From contig NZ_CP011382.1 in the NCBI RefSeq assembly GCF_000734895.2, forward strand, positions 2,148,700 through 2,212,699: DNA of 64,000 nt, read 5' to 3'. This DNA comes from Calothrix sp. 336/3. Lineage in GTDB: Bacteria; Cyanobacteriota; Cyanobacteriia; Cyanobacteriales; Nostocaceae. The notes under the pieces were generated by a model. It was not told where the DNA came from and did not search any database. It was given only the letters and a program-made list of their open reading frames with translations. Each line of letters starts with the position of its first letter. Position 1 is the stretch's first letter. The translations under genes and the position numbers were made by a program. Shown piece after piece: positions 19,514 to 29,001 of the stretch.

Positions 19514-20569
19514 ATGAGTGCTACATTTAAACCAAAAATTATTCGCCGTCTGACATTATTTTTTCTTTCAGCTTTGTTCTCTGTAGCAGCTTCCTTGATG
19601 TTGGTTAGTTGTAATGAGCAAAGTCAAAACAACACATCGGAAATAAATCCATCTGAAATCAAAACTCAAGTACTCCGTATGGGGTATCAACAAGCAGGTG
19701 ATTTAGTCAGAATTACCAAAGTTCTCGAAAAACGCTTGGAGCCATTGGGAATTAAAGTGGAATGGGCACAATTTGCCCAAGGACCACAACTAATGGAAGC
19801 GATGAATGTAGGTAAAATTGACTTGGGTTCTGTGGGAGAAACACCCCCTATATTTGCTCAAGCTGCTGGTGCTAAAATTGTCTATGTTGCTGGCAGAAGA
19901 CGCACCGAAGGTAGTGGAAAAGGTAGCGCGATCGCAGTTCCACCAGATTCTCCAATTAAGAGTGTCAAAGATATTAAAGGACAACAAGTAGTTTTCCAAA
20001 AAGCCTCTGCATCTCACTTTTTTATTCTCAGAGCTTTGGAAGAAGTCGGTTTAAAACCTGATGATATTAAGGTTCTCAGCATCCCCAATGTAGAAGCTAG
20101 TAGCGCATTTTTAGAAGGGAAAATACCCGTTTGGGTGACAGGCGATCCTCATTTAGCCAGAGCGGAAAAATTGGGGAAGGTAAGAATTCTTAGAACTGCT
20201 GAGGGATTAGATTCACCCGGAGGTTACTATATCGGTGGAAAACAGTTTGCGATCGATAATCCAGGACTACTAAGAATAGTCATCGAAGAAATTGATAAGA
20301 TTGACCGTTGGGCTGAAGCAAATCCCCAAGAAGCAATCAAGCTGATTGCACCATTCCAAAAGCTACCTCCAGATGTCATGGAATTGGTCGTTAGTCGTCG
20401 CAGCTATGGACTCAGAGCAATTTCCCCAGATTTAATCGAGGAACAACAGCGAGTTGCTGATTACTTCCATAAAAATGGCGTGATTCCCAAAGCTGTCAAC
20501 ATAAAGGAAGCTACACTGACATCCGAACAATATGCAGCAATTACACCTCCTTCTATTAGTCAAAAATAG
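19514..20569 (+). CDS. Aliphatic sulfonate ABC transporter substrate-binding lipoprotein (SsuA-like), copy 1
   Basis: A 351-residue periplasmic binding protein. Signal FFLSALFSVAASLMLVSC ends in a lipobox (LVSC), so it is likely a lipoprotein anchored in the inner membrane. The mature part has LRMGYQQAGDLVRITKVLE, EWAQFAQGPQLMEAMNVGKID and GSVGETPPIFAQAAGA, the hallmark of SsuA-type sulfonate binders. ATG 19514 was chosen over TTG 19439 because it begins the signal peptide. It is followed 14 bp later by an FMN monooxygenase, implying that the bound sulfonate is that enzyme's substrate. No SsuB or SsuC gene is adjacent. Confidence 0.92.
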   Translation: MSATFKPKIIRRLTLFFLSALFSVAASLMLVSCNEQSQNNTSEINPSEIKTQVLRMGYQQAGDLVRITKVLEKRLEPLGIKVEWAQFAQGPQLMEAMNVGKIDLGSVGETPPIFAQAAGAKIVYVAGRRRTEGSGKGSAIAVPPDSPIKSVKDIKGQQVVFQKASASHFFILRALEEVGLKPDDIKVLSIPNVEASSAFLEGKIPVWVTGDPHLARAEKLGKVRILRTAEGLDSPGGYYIGGKQFAIDNPGLLRIVIEEIDKIDRWAEANPQEAIKLIAPFQKLPPDVMELVVSRRSYGLRAISPDLIEEQQRVADYFHKNGVIPKAVNIKEATLTSEQYAAITPPSISQK

Positions 20570-20583
20570 TCTAAATACGATCA

Positions 20584-21945
20584 ATGAGTACGAGTAAAAA
20601 GCAGTTGAGACTGGGTGCATTTTTGATGAGTTCTGGTCATCATTTAGCAGCTTGGCGTTATCCAGATGCAAGAGCAGATGGGGGTTTGAGCTTCGAGCAT
20701 TATAAGCATATTGCCCAGACGGCGGAAAGGGGCAAATTTGATATGATTTTCTTTGCTGACGGGGTTGCTGTCAGAGATAGGGGTCAAGGTAGAGAAGTAT
20801 TAAGTCGTACGGGACATCTGGTTCATTTTGAACCTCTAACTTTGCTCTCTGCATTATCGGTTGTCACAGAAAATATTGGGTTAGCAGCAACTGTATCAAC
20901 TACCTATAACGAACCCTTTCACCTAGCCCGTAAATTTGCATCTTTAGATTATTTAAGTAATGGTCGTGCCGGCTGGAATCTTGTGACTTCTGCTAGTAAT
21001 GCGGAAGCGCAAAACTTCAACCGTGACAAGCATCTGGAACATGCACCCCGCTACGATCGCGCTCGTGAGTTTGTGGATGTTGTCACCAAACTTTGGGACA
21101 GTTGGGAAGATAATGCATTTCTGCGGGATAAGGAATCTGGTGTTTACTTTGAGCCAGATAAATTACATATTCCTAACCATAAAGGCGAACATTTTTCTGT
21201 CCGTGGTCCCCTTAATGTTGCTCGTCCACCCCAAGGCTATCCAGTTATCATCCAAGCTGGTTCCTCCGAAGATGGTAAAAATCTCGCAGCCCAAACCGCA
21301 GAGGTAATTTTCACGGCACAACAAACCCTGGAAGATGCCCAAGCTTTTTACTCGGATGTGAAAGGACGAGTGGCGAAATACGGACGTAACCCCGACCACC
21401 TTAAAATCATGCCGGGGATATTCCCGGTAATTGGCAGAACTGAAGCTGAAGCCAAAGAAAAATTTGATCGCATTCAAGAATTAATCCATCCCCAGGTGGG
21501 ATTAAGCTTACTCACCGGAATGTTGGGCGAAGTCGATTTATCTAGCTACCCGTTAGATGGACCATTGCCAGATTTACCCCATACCGAACTCCACCAAAGC
21601 CGCCAACAATTATTAATTGAAACTGCCCGCAGAGAGAATTTTACAATTCGCCAATTATATTTATGGATTGCGGGAGCGCGAGGACATTGGACAATTTGGG
21701 GTACACCATCACAAATAGCTGACAAGTTAGAAGAATGGTTCGTTAATGGTGGAGCCGACGGTTTTAATATCATGCCACCTTATTTACCAGGTGGTTTAGA
21801 GGAATTTGTGGATTTAGTCATACCCGAATTGCAACGTCGGGGACTATTCCGCACCGAGTACGAAGGACGTACCCTACGAGAAAATCTCGGTTTACCCCGT
21901 CCAGAGAATCAGTTTGTCAGGACAGTTTCTGAATTAGTTGCTTAG
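20584..21945 (+). CDS. NtaA/SnaA/DmoA-type FMN-dependent monooxygenase
   Basis: A 453-residue flavin monooxygenase of the bacterial luciferase-like superfamily, NtaA/SoxA/DszA branch. Seen: LRLGAFLMSSGHHLAAWRYPDA at the N-terminus, LSNGRAGWNLVTS, and PVIIQAGSSEDGKNLAAQTAEVIFTAQQ. These enzymes use FMNH2 from a separate reductase to oxygenate C-S or C-N substrates (for example dimethyl sulfide or dibenzothiophene sulfone). It is cotranscribed with the SsuA-like gene 14 bp upstream. No dedicated flavin reductase is adjacent; the nitroreductases elsewhere in the window could serve, which is inference. Confidence 0.88.
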   Translation: MSTSKKQLRLGAFLMSSGHHLAAWRYPDARADGGLSFEHYKHIAQTAERGKFDMIFFADGVAVRDRGQGREVLSRTGHLVHFEPLTLLSALSVVTENIGLAATVSTTYNEPFHLARKFASLDYLSNGRAGWNLVTSASNAEAQNFNRDKHLEHAPRYDRAREFVDVVTKLWDSWEDNAFLRDKESGVYFEPDKLHIPNHKGEHFSVRGPLNVARPPQGYPVIIQAGSSEDGKNLAAQTAEVIFTAQQTLEDAQAFYSDVKGRVAKYGRNPDHLKIMPGIFPVIGRTEAEAKEKFDRIQELIHPQVGLSLLTGMLGEVDLSSYPLDGPLPDLPHTELHQSRQQLLIETARRENFTIRQLYLWIAGARGHWTIWGTPSQIADKLEEWFVNGGADGFNIMPPYLPGGLEEFVDLVIPELQRRGLFRTEYEGRTLRENLGLPRPENQFVRTVSELVA

Positions 21946-21949
21946 GGAA

Positions 21950-21986
21950 TGAGGGGATATGGGGACAAGGGGGACAAGGGGGAAAA
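21950..21986. repeat. Purine-rich GGGGACAAGG tract
   Basis: A short run of GGGGACAAGGGGGACAAGGG follows directly after the monooxygenase stop and precedes a CT-rich stretch before the next ribosome site. It belongs to the same tract class seen inside the MITE-like elements, but no flanking inverted repeats were found here. Confidence 0.5.
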
Positions 21987-22057
21987 CAGAAAGTAACTTT
22001 CTCTCCCAAATCTCCCTCCTCTTCCTCCGCTTAAATCTATCTACATGGAGAATAGAC

Positions 22058-22972
22058 ATGACCTCTCAATACTTTGATATCAAACCAATTGCTGGACGTA
22101 TCGGCGCTAAAATCATTGGTCTTGACTTAAGTTCCCATCTCAGCGATGCAATTATCAGCGATATTCGCAAAGCCTTAGTCAAATACAAAGTCATATTCTT
22201 TCGCAATCAAGAAAAACTGGATGCTAGCGGACAAGTTGCCTTTGCTCGCAGATTTGGCGAAGTTACTACCGCACATCCCACAGTACCTTCTTTGCCAGAC
22301 AATCCCGAAGTTTTAGACCTAAATTACGGTAAAACTGTCGCTCGTGCAAATAATTGGCATACTGATGTCACATTTGTAGATCGTCCTCCCCTTGGTTCTG
22401 TTCTCCGCGCACTTGTTATACCTCCTGCTGGCGGTGATACTGTTTGGGCAAACTCAGTGACAGCATACCAAGATTTACCTGATGCTTTACGTAATCTTGC
22501 TGATGAGCTTTGGGCTGTACATAGCAACGCCTATGACTATGCAGCAGCAACAGTAGACCTTCCCGAAGAAGTGAGAGCTTATCGAGATGTGTTTACGTCG
22601 ACTGTGTATGAAACCTTACACCCAGTAGTGCGCGTCCATCCGGAGTCTGGAGAACGGGGATTGTTTATTGGTGGTTTCGTGCGTCGTCTACGTGGTTTAT
22701 CAACAACGGAATCTGACGATATTATTCGGTTATTGCAAGCTTATATTACTCGTCCAGAAAATACAGTCCGTTGGCGTTGGCAAGTTGGAGATGTGGCTTT
22801 TTGGGATAATCGGGCTACCCAACATTATGCGATCGCAGATTACGGAGACCAACCCCGTCATGTGCAACGAGTCACGATTGTCGGTGATATTCCTGTGGGT
22901 ATTGATGGCAAACAAAGTCAGGCAATTAAGGGAGATGCTTCTGCATACAACCGAGTGTTAGCAACTGCCTAA
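22058..22972 (+). CDS. TauD/TfdA-family 2-oxoglutarate dioxygenase, copy 1
   Basis: A 304-residue Fe(II)/2-oxoglutarate dioxygenase. Iron ligands are His101-x-Asp103 (NNWHTDVTF) and distal His256 (NRATQHYA); Arg271 (RHVQRVTI) is the expected co-substrate contact. Enzymes of this group hydroxylate the carbon next to the sulfonate and release sulfite, or act on alkyl sulfates. ATG 22058 follows GGAG; the longer frame from 21959 is read through a purine tract and was rejected. It belongs to the block SsuA-like / FMN monooxygenase / TauD / thioredoxin-fold. Confidence 0.92.
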   Translation: MTSQYFDIKPIAGRIGAKIIGLDLSSHLSDAIISDIRKALVKYKVIFFRNQEKLDASGQVAFARRFGEVTTAHPTVPSLPDNPEVLDLNYGKTVARANNWHTDVTFVDRPPLGSVLRALVIPPAGGDTVWANSVTAYQDLPDALRNLADELWAVHSNAYDYAAATVDLPEEVRAYRDVFTSTVYETLHPVVRVHPESGERGLFIGGFVRRLRGLSTTESDDIIRLLQAYITRPENTVRWRWQVGDVAFWDNRATQHYAIADYGDQPRHVQRVTIVGDIPVGIDGKQSQAIKGDASAYNRVLATA

Positions 22973-23047
22973 TTTCCCAAAGAGAATATGTTTGCCCAAT
23001 TAATCACCATAAAAATACGCAGAGACCAACTCAAGGAGTTTTATTCA

Positions 23048-23671
23048 ATGCCATTAACACCTTCAACAATGCTGCCCTTAGGCACCCTAGCAGTTAATTT
23101 TCATGTATCCGATGTGGTATCTGGTAACACAATCTCCCTGTATAACTTTGCCGACAAGAAAGCTTTGTTAGTTATGTTTATCAGCCGCCATTGTCCCTAC
23201 GTGCAACATATTAAACATGAGTTAGCACAAATAGGCAGGGACTACAAAGATAAAAACTTGGGCATTATCGCCATTAGTTCTAATGATGCTAATACTCATC
23301 CCGATGATGCACCCGAATCACTGAAGGCTTTTGCCCAAGAGTTAGATTTATCTTTTCCCCTTGGCTACGACGAAACCCAGGAAGTTGCTAAAAGCTTTTT
23401 CGCTGCTTGTACTCCCGACTTTTTCTTATTTGACGCAGACAAGCGACTTGTGTATCGCGGACAGCTAGATGATAGTAGACCCAAGAGTGAAATACCTGTA
23501 ACTGGAAAAGATTTGCGGAATGCGATCGATGCAGTTTTAGGCGATCGCGCATCTTACAGTCCTTATCGGGATGTCAGCCCAGAGCAAAAGCCGAGTATTG
23601 GTTGCAATATCAAATGGAAACCTGGTAATGAACCTGTTTATTACAAAACTCCGGCTGTTACCGTTAGTTGA
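23048..23671 (+). CDS. Thioredoxin-fold (AhpC/TSA-like) protein
   Basis: A 207-residue thioredoxin-fold protein. LPLGTLAVNFHVSDVVSGN starts the fold; MFISRHCPYVQHIKHEL has a single cysteine in CPYV, not a CxxC pair; a second cysteine occurs in FFAACTPDFFLFD. The C-terminal tail (PSIGCNIKWKPGNEP) is typical of a conserved family in cyanobacteria and proteobacteria. It may be a peroxiredoxin-like thiol enzyme. ATG 23048 is preceded by AAGGAG; the longer frame from 22988 lacks a ribosome site. It sits 75 bp after the TauD gene and may protect against sulfite or peroxide stress (inference). Confidence 0.82.
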   Translation: MPLTPSTMLPLGTLAVNFHVSDVVSGNTISLYNFADKKALLVMFISRHCPYVQHIKHELAQIGRDYKDKNLGIIAISSNDANTHPDDAPESLKAFAQELDLSFPLGYDETQEVAKSFFAACTPDFFLFDADKRLVYRGQLDDSRPKSEIPVTGKDLRNAIDAVLGDRASYSPYRDVSPEQKPSIGCNIKWKPGNEPVYYKTPAVTVS

Positions 23672-23731
23672 TTAATGAGCCGATTCCCTATTTTGTAAAC
23701 AATCTGGGAATTTGAGTATAGGTGACTATTT

Positions 23732-23778
23732 AAGTAGTGATTATGAATCTTACTGTACGTATTTCACGATCACTACTT
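23732..23778. terminator. Long stem-loop between thioredoxin-fold and sulfonate-binding genes
   Basis: AAGTAGTGAT (23732-23741) pairs perfectly with ATCACTACTT (23769-23778) around a 27-base loop. No T run follows, so it may be a transcript-stabilising or regulatory hairpin rather than a classical terminator. Confidence 0.45.
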
Positions 23779-23855
23779 ATGAAAAAGTGTACATATTTTC
23801 TAGCATGAGAATTGCCCATGCAAAAAACTGTCAACTCAGAGAAGCATAATAACTA

Positions 23856-24905
23856 ATGAAAGTCGCGTTTTTACCTCAGAGTCATAATGCATTGAAGCAA
23901 CTTGTTAGATATACAACTATCGGATTATTTGCATTATCAGCTTCCTTGCCTAGTAGCTTTGTTCAAACTTCTCAAGCACAACAAAAACCGGGATTTAAGT
24001 CCAAAGTTATCAACTTGGCATATCAAACTTCTGGAGATATTGTTAAAGCGAGAAAACAGGTAGAGCCACGCTTTAAAGCATTAGGTGTAACCGTGAATTG
24101 GGTAGGACCATTTCCCGCAGGACCACAATTAATAGAAGCGATGAATGCTGGTCGGGTTGATATTGGTACTGTGGGAGAGACACCACCAATATTTGCCCAA
24201 GCCGCAGGCGTAACCGAAGTTGTTTATATTGCCGGACGTAGACCTAGCAAAGGCACGAACCAAGGTATTTTTGTCCGAGCCAATTCTCAGATTAAAAAGC
24301 TATCTGACATTAAAGGGAAAAAAGTTGCTTTTCAAAGAGGTTCAAATGCTCATTATTTATTAGCAAGAGCCTTAAAAGAAGTTGGCTTAAAAATCACTGA
24401 TGTCAAAGTTGTGGGTTTAACTCCATCAGAAGCGCGTGATGCTTTTATTCAAGACAAAGTGGAGGTTTGGGTAGGCGGCGATCCCTTTTATGCTCTCGTA
24501 GAAAAAAACATTCCCATTCGCAATCTGAGAAATGCGGCAGGAATTAATACCTTAGGTGGATTTTACATTGCTAGACGTAAATTTATCACCGAAAATCCGC
24601 AACTGACGCGAGTATTTTTAGAGGAAGCTGATAAGGCGGGAGAATGGGCTGATAAGAATCCTCGTGAAGCTGCCCAAGCACTTGCTCCCGATTTGAAAAT
24701 TGATGCATCAATATTAGAAACTGTTGGACGCAGAACAGTTCGCCAGTTAAGAGTGCTATCTCCTTCTATTATTGGCGAGCAACAGCGTGTTGCTGATTTT
24801 TATTTTCAAGAAAAGATTATTCCTCGAAAAGTAAATATTAGGGATGCTGTGCCACCTACTCCATTATTACGGGAGATTACTCCTAAAAGGCTTGGTCAAT
24901 TGTAA
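23856..24905 (+). CDS. Aliphatic sulfonate ABC transporter substrate-binding protein (SsuA-like), copy 2
   Basis: A 349-residue periplasmic binding protein with a cleavable signal peptide (IGLFALSASLPSSF followed by SQAQQ). The core has INLAYQTSGDIVKARKQVE, PFPAGPQLIEAMNAGRVDIGTVGETPPIFAQAAG and a GGFYIARRKFITENP segment. Unlike copy 1 it has no lipobox. It has WVGPFPAGP where the others have WAQFAQGP, right in the binding-loop region, so its ligand is probably different. It is transcribed toward a methyltransferase and a second TauD gene, without SsuB/SsuC nearby. Confidence 0.92.
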   Translation: MKVAFLPQSHNALKQLVRYTTIGLFALSASLPSSFVQTSQAQQKPGFKSKVINLAYQTSGDIVKARKQVEPRFKALGVTVNWVGPFPAGPQLIEAMNAGRVDIGTVGETPPIFAQAAGVTEVVYIAGRRPSKGTNQGIFVRANSQIKKLSDIKGKKVAFQRGSNAHYLLARALKEVGLKITDVKVVGLTPSEARDAFIQDKVEVWVGGDPFYALVEKNIPIRNLRNAAGINTLGGFYIARRKFITENPQLTRVFLEEADKAGEWADKNPREAAQALAPDLKIDASILETVGRRTVRQLRVLSPSIIGEQQRVADFYFQEKIIPRKVNIRDAVPPTPLLREITPKRLGQL

Positions 24906-24954
24906 GCAATCTGTTTATAACCATAAAACCAATTCTTCCAAAAGCAATTAACAG

Positions 24955-25005
24955 ATGATGACGCAGGGACGCAGTGACGAGAAGACACAGAGACGCAGAG
25001 ATTTA
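24955..25005. repeat. GACGCAG-type short repeat
   Basis: A spacer run built on GACGCAGGGACGCAGTGACG and ACAGAGACGCAGAGA, a simple repeat class seen in many nostocalean cyanobacterial spacers. No gene lies in 24906-25162. Confidence 0.45.
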
Positions 25006-25162
25006 TTTTATGTGTTGCCAGATTTTGGAGAAACAATATAAATTTTCCCTTCGTTTCTATAGGTTAATGAGTTGCAATATTGTCTACTTTAAACAGGTTT
25101 GTAAATCCAATCCAATGAGAACAAATTGCCGAATTTTTATCAATTAAAAAGGAATCACAATT

Positions 25163-25840
25163 ATGGCGAAAACTTGGTTTGAATGGCACGATTTGTACAA
25201 TACAGAACCCAAATTACAACAACGACTACAAATAGTTCGGGAATACATTTGGAGGGCGATCGATGCATCCCCAGCAGGGAAAATTCGTGTAGTTAGTCTC
25301 TGTGCAGGGGATGGACGGGATTTATTAGGAACCTTAGCCAGTCACCCCCGTAAAAATGATGTCTACGGACGCTTAGTGGAGTTAAATCCCCAACTGAGCG
25401 ATCGCGGAAAAGCATCTGTGGAATCGGCTGGCTTATCTAACCAACTTGAGTTTATTAACGGCGATGCCAGCAACTCTTCTAACTATATAGGTGTTGTTCC
25501 GGCAGACATCATTATTGTCTGTGGCATTTTCGGTAACTTGGCGGATGAAGCTGAACTAAGACGATTAATTGGCAACCTTCCTGTCCTCGCCAAAAAAGGC
25601 TCCTTTGCCCTTTGGACTCGCGGACATTCTGATGGTATCGCTTACTCAGATACTGTTCGCAGAGTTTTCCAAGAAAATCAATTTGAAGAAGTCAACTTCC
25701 AATTAACTCTGACTGGAGATATGGGGGTAGGTATTCATAGATACCTTGGTGAAGGATTGCCTTTACCGGAAAATCAACAACTATTTGAATTTTCTGGCGC
25801 TCCAGACAAGTACAGAAGTGTCAGCGTTGCTGCTAATTAG
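25163..25840 (+). CDS. Class I SAM-dependent methyltransferase family protein
   Basis: A 225-residue protein with a Rossmann-type SAM fold: IRVVSLCAGDGRDLLGTLA (about 41-59), VYGRLVELNPQL carrying the acidic ribose contact, and LEFINGDASN before the catalytic strand DIIIVCGIFGN. The N-terminus WFEWHDLYNTEPKLQQRL is characteristic of a small bacterial group with unknown substrate. It starts behind AAAAAGGAATC and lies 30 bp upstream of the second TauD gene, suggesting one operon. Confidence 0.78.
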   Translation: MAKTWFEWHDLYNTEPKLQQRLQIVREYIWRAIDASPAGKIRVVSLCAGDGRDLLGTLASHPRKNDVYGRLVELNPQLSDRGKASVESAGLSNQLEFINGDASNSSNYIGVVPADIIIVCGIFGNLADEAELRRLIGNLPVLAKKGSFALWTRGHSDGIAYSDTVRRVFQENQFEEVNFQLTLTGDMGVGIHRYLGEGLPLPENQQLFEFSGAPDKYRSVSVAAN

Positions 25841-25870
25841 AATGTAAATTCAAACTTTGGAGAATAAATT

Positions 25871-26839
25871 GTGAGTTACAACCATATTGAAGTCAAACCT
25901 GTAGCTGGTTTTATCGGTGCTGAGATTGATGGTGTAAATCTTTCTCAATCCTTAACTGATAATGCTGTGCAAGAAATTCGCCAAGCACTATTAAAGTACA
26001 AAGTGGTCTTCTTTCGTAATCAGAATATTGATCATGCTGCTCAAATCGCTTTCACAAGTCGTTTTGGGGAAGTAACCTATGCCCATCCCCATGAAGATGA
26101 ACCACCCGAAGGATTTGCGGAAATCTTACCAATCGATCGCAGACGTTATGAACGGCGTAATGGTCTACGTCGTGCAAGCTATGAGAGTCGCTGGCATACC
26201 GATGTGACTGCTGTTGTTAATCCTCCTGCGGGATCGATTTTACGTGCAGTCAATGTTCCTAGTATCGGCGGAGACACTACTTGGACTAACTTAGTCGCAG
26301 CTTACGAGGGCTTATCGGCACCCTTACGAGCATTAGCTGATACATTGAAAGCTGAACATCGTTTCAATGCCGGCTTGCGTATACCCAGTAACAGCAAACT
26401 AGCCCAACGCATCGCAGAGAATCCTTTGGTTTCAATTCACCCAGTTGTACGGGTTCATCCAGAGACAGGTGAACGAGCTTTATTCGTCAATCCTGGCTTT
26501 ACCTCCCATATTCTTGATGTGTCTCCCCAAGAAAGCGAATTACTGCTGGAATTGTTCTTTAACCAAATTACCAAACCTGCTTACACTACCCGTTTCCGTT
26601 GGAACAATGGTGACATTGCATTCTGGGATAACCGTGCTACCGCACATTTAGCACCCCAAGACATAGATCACATCGAAGTTGAGCGGGTACTCTATCGCAC
26701 CACTATCAAGGGTGATATACCTGTTGGTGTTGATGGTTTCCGCTCCCAAGTAGTCGAAGGAGAAGCCTTTGGTAGCGAATTACCAACTGTTCTCAAAAAT
26801 CAAATCGAGCAAAGGCAAGCAGAACCCGTACATTCCTAA
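25871..26839 (+). CDS. TauD/TfdA-family 2-oxoglutarate dioxygenase, copy 2
   Basis: A 322-residue Fe(II)/2-oxoglutarate dioxygenase with His109-x-Asp111 (SRWHTDVTA), distal His259 (NRATAHLA) and Arg272/Arg276 (ERVLYRTT). Compared with copy 1 it has an insertion around residues 75-100 rich in Glu/Pro and Arg (HEDEPPEG, RRRYERRNGLRR), next to the active-site entrance. The start is GTG 25871 behind TTGGAGAA. It is likely a sulfonate- or sulfate-ester-cleaving dioxygenase; the different loop suggests a different substrate. Confidence 0.92.
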   Translation: MSYNHIEVKPVAGFIGAEIDGVNLSQSLTDNAVQEIRQALLKYKVVFFRNQNIDHAAQIAFTSRFGEVTYAHPHEDEPPEGFAEILPIDRRRYERRNGLRRASYESRWHTDVTAVVNPPAGSILRAVNVPSIGGDTTWTNLVAAYEGLSAPLRALADTLKAEHRFNAGLRIPSNSKLAQRIAENPLVSIHPVVRVHPETGERALFVNPGFTSHILDVSPQESELLLELFFNQITKPAYTTRFRWNNGDIAFWDNRATAHLAPQDIDHIEVERVLYRTTIKGDIPVGVDGFRSQVVEGEAFGSELPTVLKNQIEQRQAEPVHS

Positions 26840-26883
26840 GTTCATTCAATTTCCTCTCTGTAGATTAAGGTAACACAGTTAAG

Positions 26884-26915
26884 TGGTAGGCAGCCTCACC
26901 TACCATTTTTTATTT
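26884..26915 (+). terminator. Rho-independent terminator after TauD copy 2
   Basis: Perfect arms TGGTAGG (26884-26890) and CCTACCA (26899-26905) around an 8-base loop are followed by TTTTTTATTTT. It ends the methyltransferase-TauD transcript. The rest of the spacer to 27234 is AT-rich with no gene seen. Confidence 0.8.
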
Positions 26916-27234
26916 TCTACAAGAATAACAAAAATATCATTAATATAGCTCAGGTTTAATTTTGATTACATTTTTGGATAATTTTTAGTGCAAAGACTTT
27001 ATTTTTGGAGTGATTCTTGATATTGTCAAGTACAGTATCATAATCAATCAATAGTTTGTGAAAATTAGCATTTTTTCTGTTTTGAGGATATTATTTATAA
27101 ATCAAGTGTTAGAAATATTTAAATCATATTTATTTATATATGCAAATCTGTTCGTTAATTATAAGTTAAAGCGAATTATTGATAGGAATTGGCTAGTTTA
27201 ATTGAGTATTGTATATCATTTCTGTTCTAAAAAT

Positions 27235-28983
27235 ATGTCTCTCTTCAATCAAGTTATCAGGAATAATTTTTTTTCTCTGTCATTAATAACTATATTCTTG
27301 CTCGCAGCTTGCTCATCTCCAAAAAACAACTCATCTAATAATCAACAGTCTCAAAGTACATCTACAAATAGTAACCTCTTAAAACTACTCTACTGGCAAG
27401 CTCCAACCATTCTTAATCCCCATTTATCACCAGGTAGTAAGGATTTTGAGGCTAGTCGAATTGCTTACGAACCTCTAGCTACTTTCGATAAAGATAGTAA
27501 ACTAATTCCCTTTTTAGCCGCAGAAATTCCTACCATTGAGAATGGGGGATTAGCTAAAGATGGTAAATCTGTGACTTGGAAATTAAAGCAAGATGTCAAA
27601 TGGTCGGATGGTAAACCTTTTACATCTGATGATGTGGTATTTACTTATAAATATTTATCTAATTCTGCCGTAGGTGCAACAACTACAGCAAATTATGAGG
27701 CTGTGAAAAGTATCGAAGCAGTCGATAAATATACAGTCAAAATCAATTTTAAGGAGCCAAATCCAGCTTGGTCATTACCTTTTGTTGGTCAGAATGGAAT
27801 GATTTTGCCTCGCCATGTTTTTGAGAAATATAATGGAGCTAATGCCAGAGAAGCACCAGCAAATCTCATTCCTGTGGGTACTGGGGCTTATCGAGTAGTT
27901 CAATTTAAGCCGGGTGATATTATTATTTATGAGGCGAATCCTTTCTTCCGCGAAGCCAATAAACCCTTCTTTAAGCGTATAGAACTCAAGGGTGGTGGAG
28001 ATGCAACTTCCGCAGCCAGAGCAGTATTGCAAACTCAAGATGCAGATTTTGCTTGGAATTTGTTGGTGGAAGCTCCAATTCTCAAACAGTTGGAGTCAGT
28101 TGGAAAAGGTAAAGTAAATGTGAGTGTGGGTACTTTTGTCGAGCGAATTTTGCTCAATCAAACCGATCCAAAGAAACAGGATACTGATGGCGATCGCTCT
28201 AGTTTAAAATTTCCCCATCCCTTTTTTAATGACAAGAAAGTACGTCAGGCTTTTAATTATGCCATTGACCGCGATACTATTGTTAAACAGTTGTATGGTA
28301 TCACTGGTCGTTCAACCGCAAATATTCTTGTTGCACCAGAAAGTTTTGCTTCCCCTAACAATACACCAGAATTTAACTTAAACAAAGCTACCGATTTATT
28401 AGATGAAGCCGGATGGAAAGATAGTAACGGGAATGGAATTCGTGATAAGAATGGGGTAGAATTGAGCGTTTTATATCAGACTTCCGTTAATCCATTGAGG
28501 CAGAAAATTCAGGAAATTATCAAGCAACAATTAACTTCTTTGGGTGTGAAAGTGGAGTTAAAGAGTATTGACCCAAGTATATTATTTTCCGGCGATCCTG
28601 CTAACCCAGATACAATTAATCGCTTTCAAGCGGATATGCAAATGTTTTCTAGTGGTAATACCAGCCCCGATCCCGGTGCATATATGAAAAATTGGACTTG
28701 TGAGGAAATACCCCAGAAGCAAAATAATTGGTCTAAACAAAATTATTCGCGTTATTGTAATCCAGAATACGATAAACTCTGGAAGCAATCTACAACAGAA
28801 TTAAACCAACAAAAACGGCAACAACTATTTATTCAAATGAATGACTTATTAATCAAAGATGCAATTGTTATCCCTTTAGTTGCTCGTGCAGAAGTAAGTG
28901 GGATTAGTAATCGTTTAATTGGTGTGGAAGCAACTCCTTGGGATACTAAGACTTGGAATATTAAAGATTGGCAAAGTAAATAA
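27235..28983 (+). CDS. Peptide/nickel-type ABC transporter substrate-binding lipoprotein (SBP family 5)
   Basis: A 582-residue extracytoplasmic binding protein. The signal peptide ends in the lipobox LLAAC, followed by a Ser/Asn-rich linker. The core shows PTILNPHLSPG, WKLKQDVKWSDGKPFTSDDVVFTYKY and later FNYAIDRDTIVKQLYG, all typical of OppA/DppA-type proteins. ATG 27235 begins the signal peptide; TTG 27202 was rejected. Two matching permeases lie convergently downstream on the other strand. The ligand is unknown; glutathione or a sulfur-containing peptide would fit the neighbourhood (inference). Confidence 0.9.
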   Translation: MSLFNQVIRNNFFSLSLITIFLLAACSSPKNNSSNNQQSQSTSTNSNLLKLLYWQAPTILNPHLSPGSKDFEASRIAYEPLATFDKDSKLIPFLAAEIPTIENGGLAKDGKSVTWKLKQDVKWSDGKPFTSDDVVFTYKYLSNSAVGATTTANYEAVKSIEAVDKYTVKINFKEPNPAWSLPFVGQNGMILPRHVFEKYNGANAREAPANLIPVGTGAYRVVQFKPGDIIIYEANPFFREANKPFFKRIELKGGGDATSAARAVLQTQDADFAWNLLVEAPILKQLESVGKGKVNVSVGTFVERILLNQTDPKKQDTDGDRSSLKFPHPFFNDKKVRQAFNYAIDRDTIVKQLYGITGRSTANILVAPESFASPNNTPEFNLNKATDLLDEAGWKDSNGNGIRDKNGVELSVLYQTSVNPLRQKIQEIIKQQLTSLGVKVELKSIDPSILFSGDPANPDTINRFQADMQMFSSGNTSPDPGAYMKNWTCEEIPQKQNNWSKQNYSRYCNPEYDKLWKQSTTELNQQKRQQLFIQMNDLLIKDAIVIPLVARAEVSGISNRLIGVEATPWDTKTWNIKDWQSK

Positions 28984-29001
28984 TATTGTCAATCATATAA
29001 C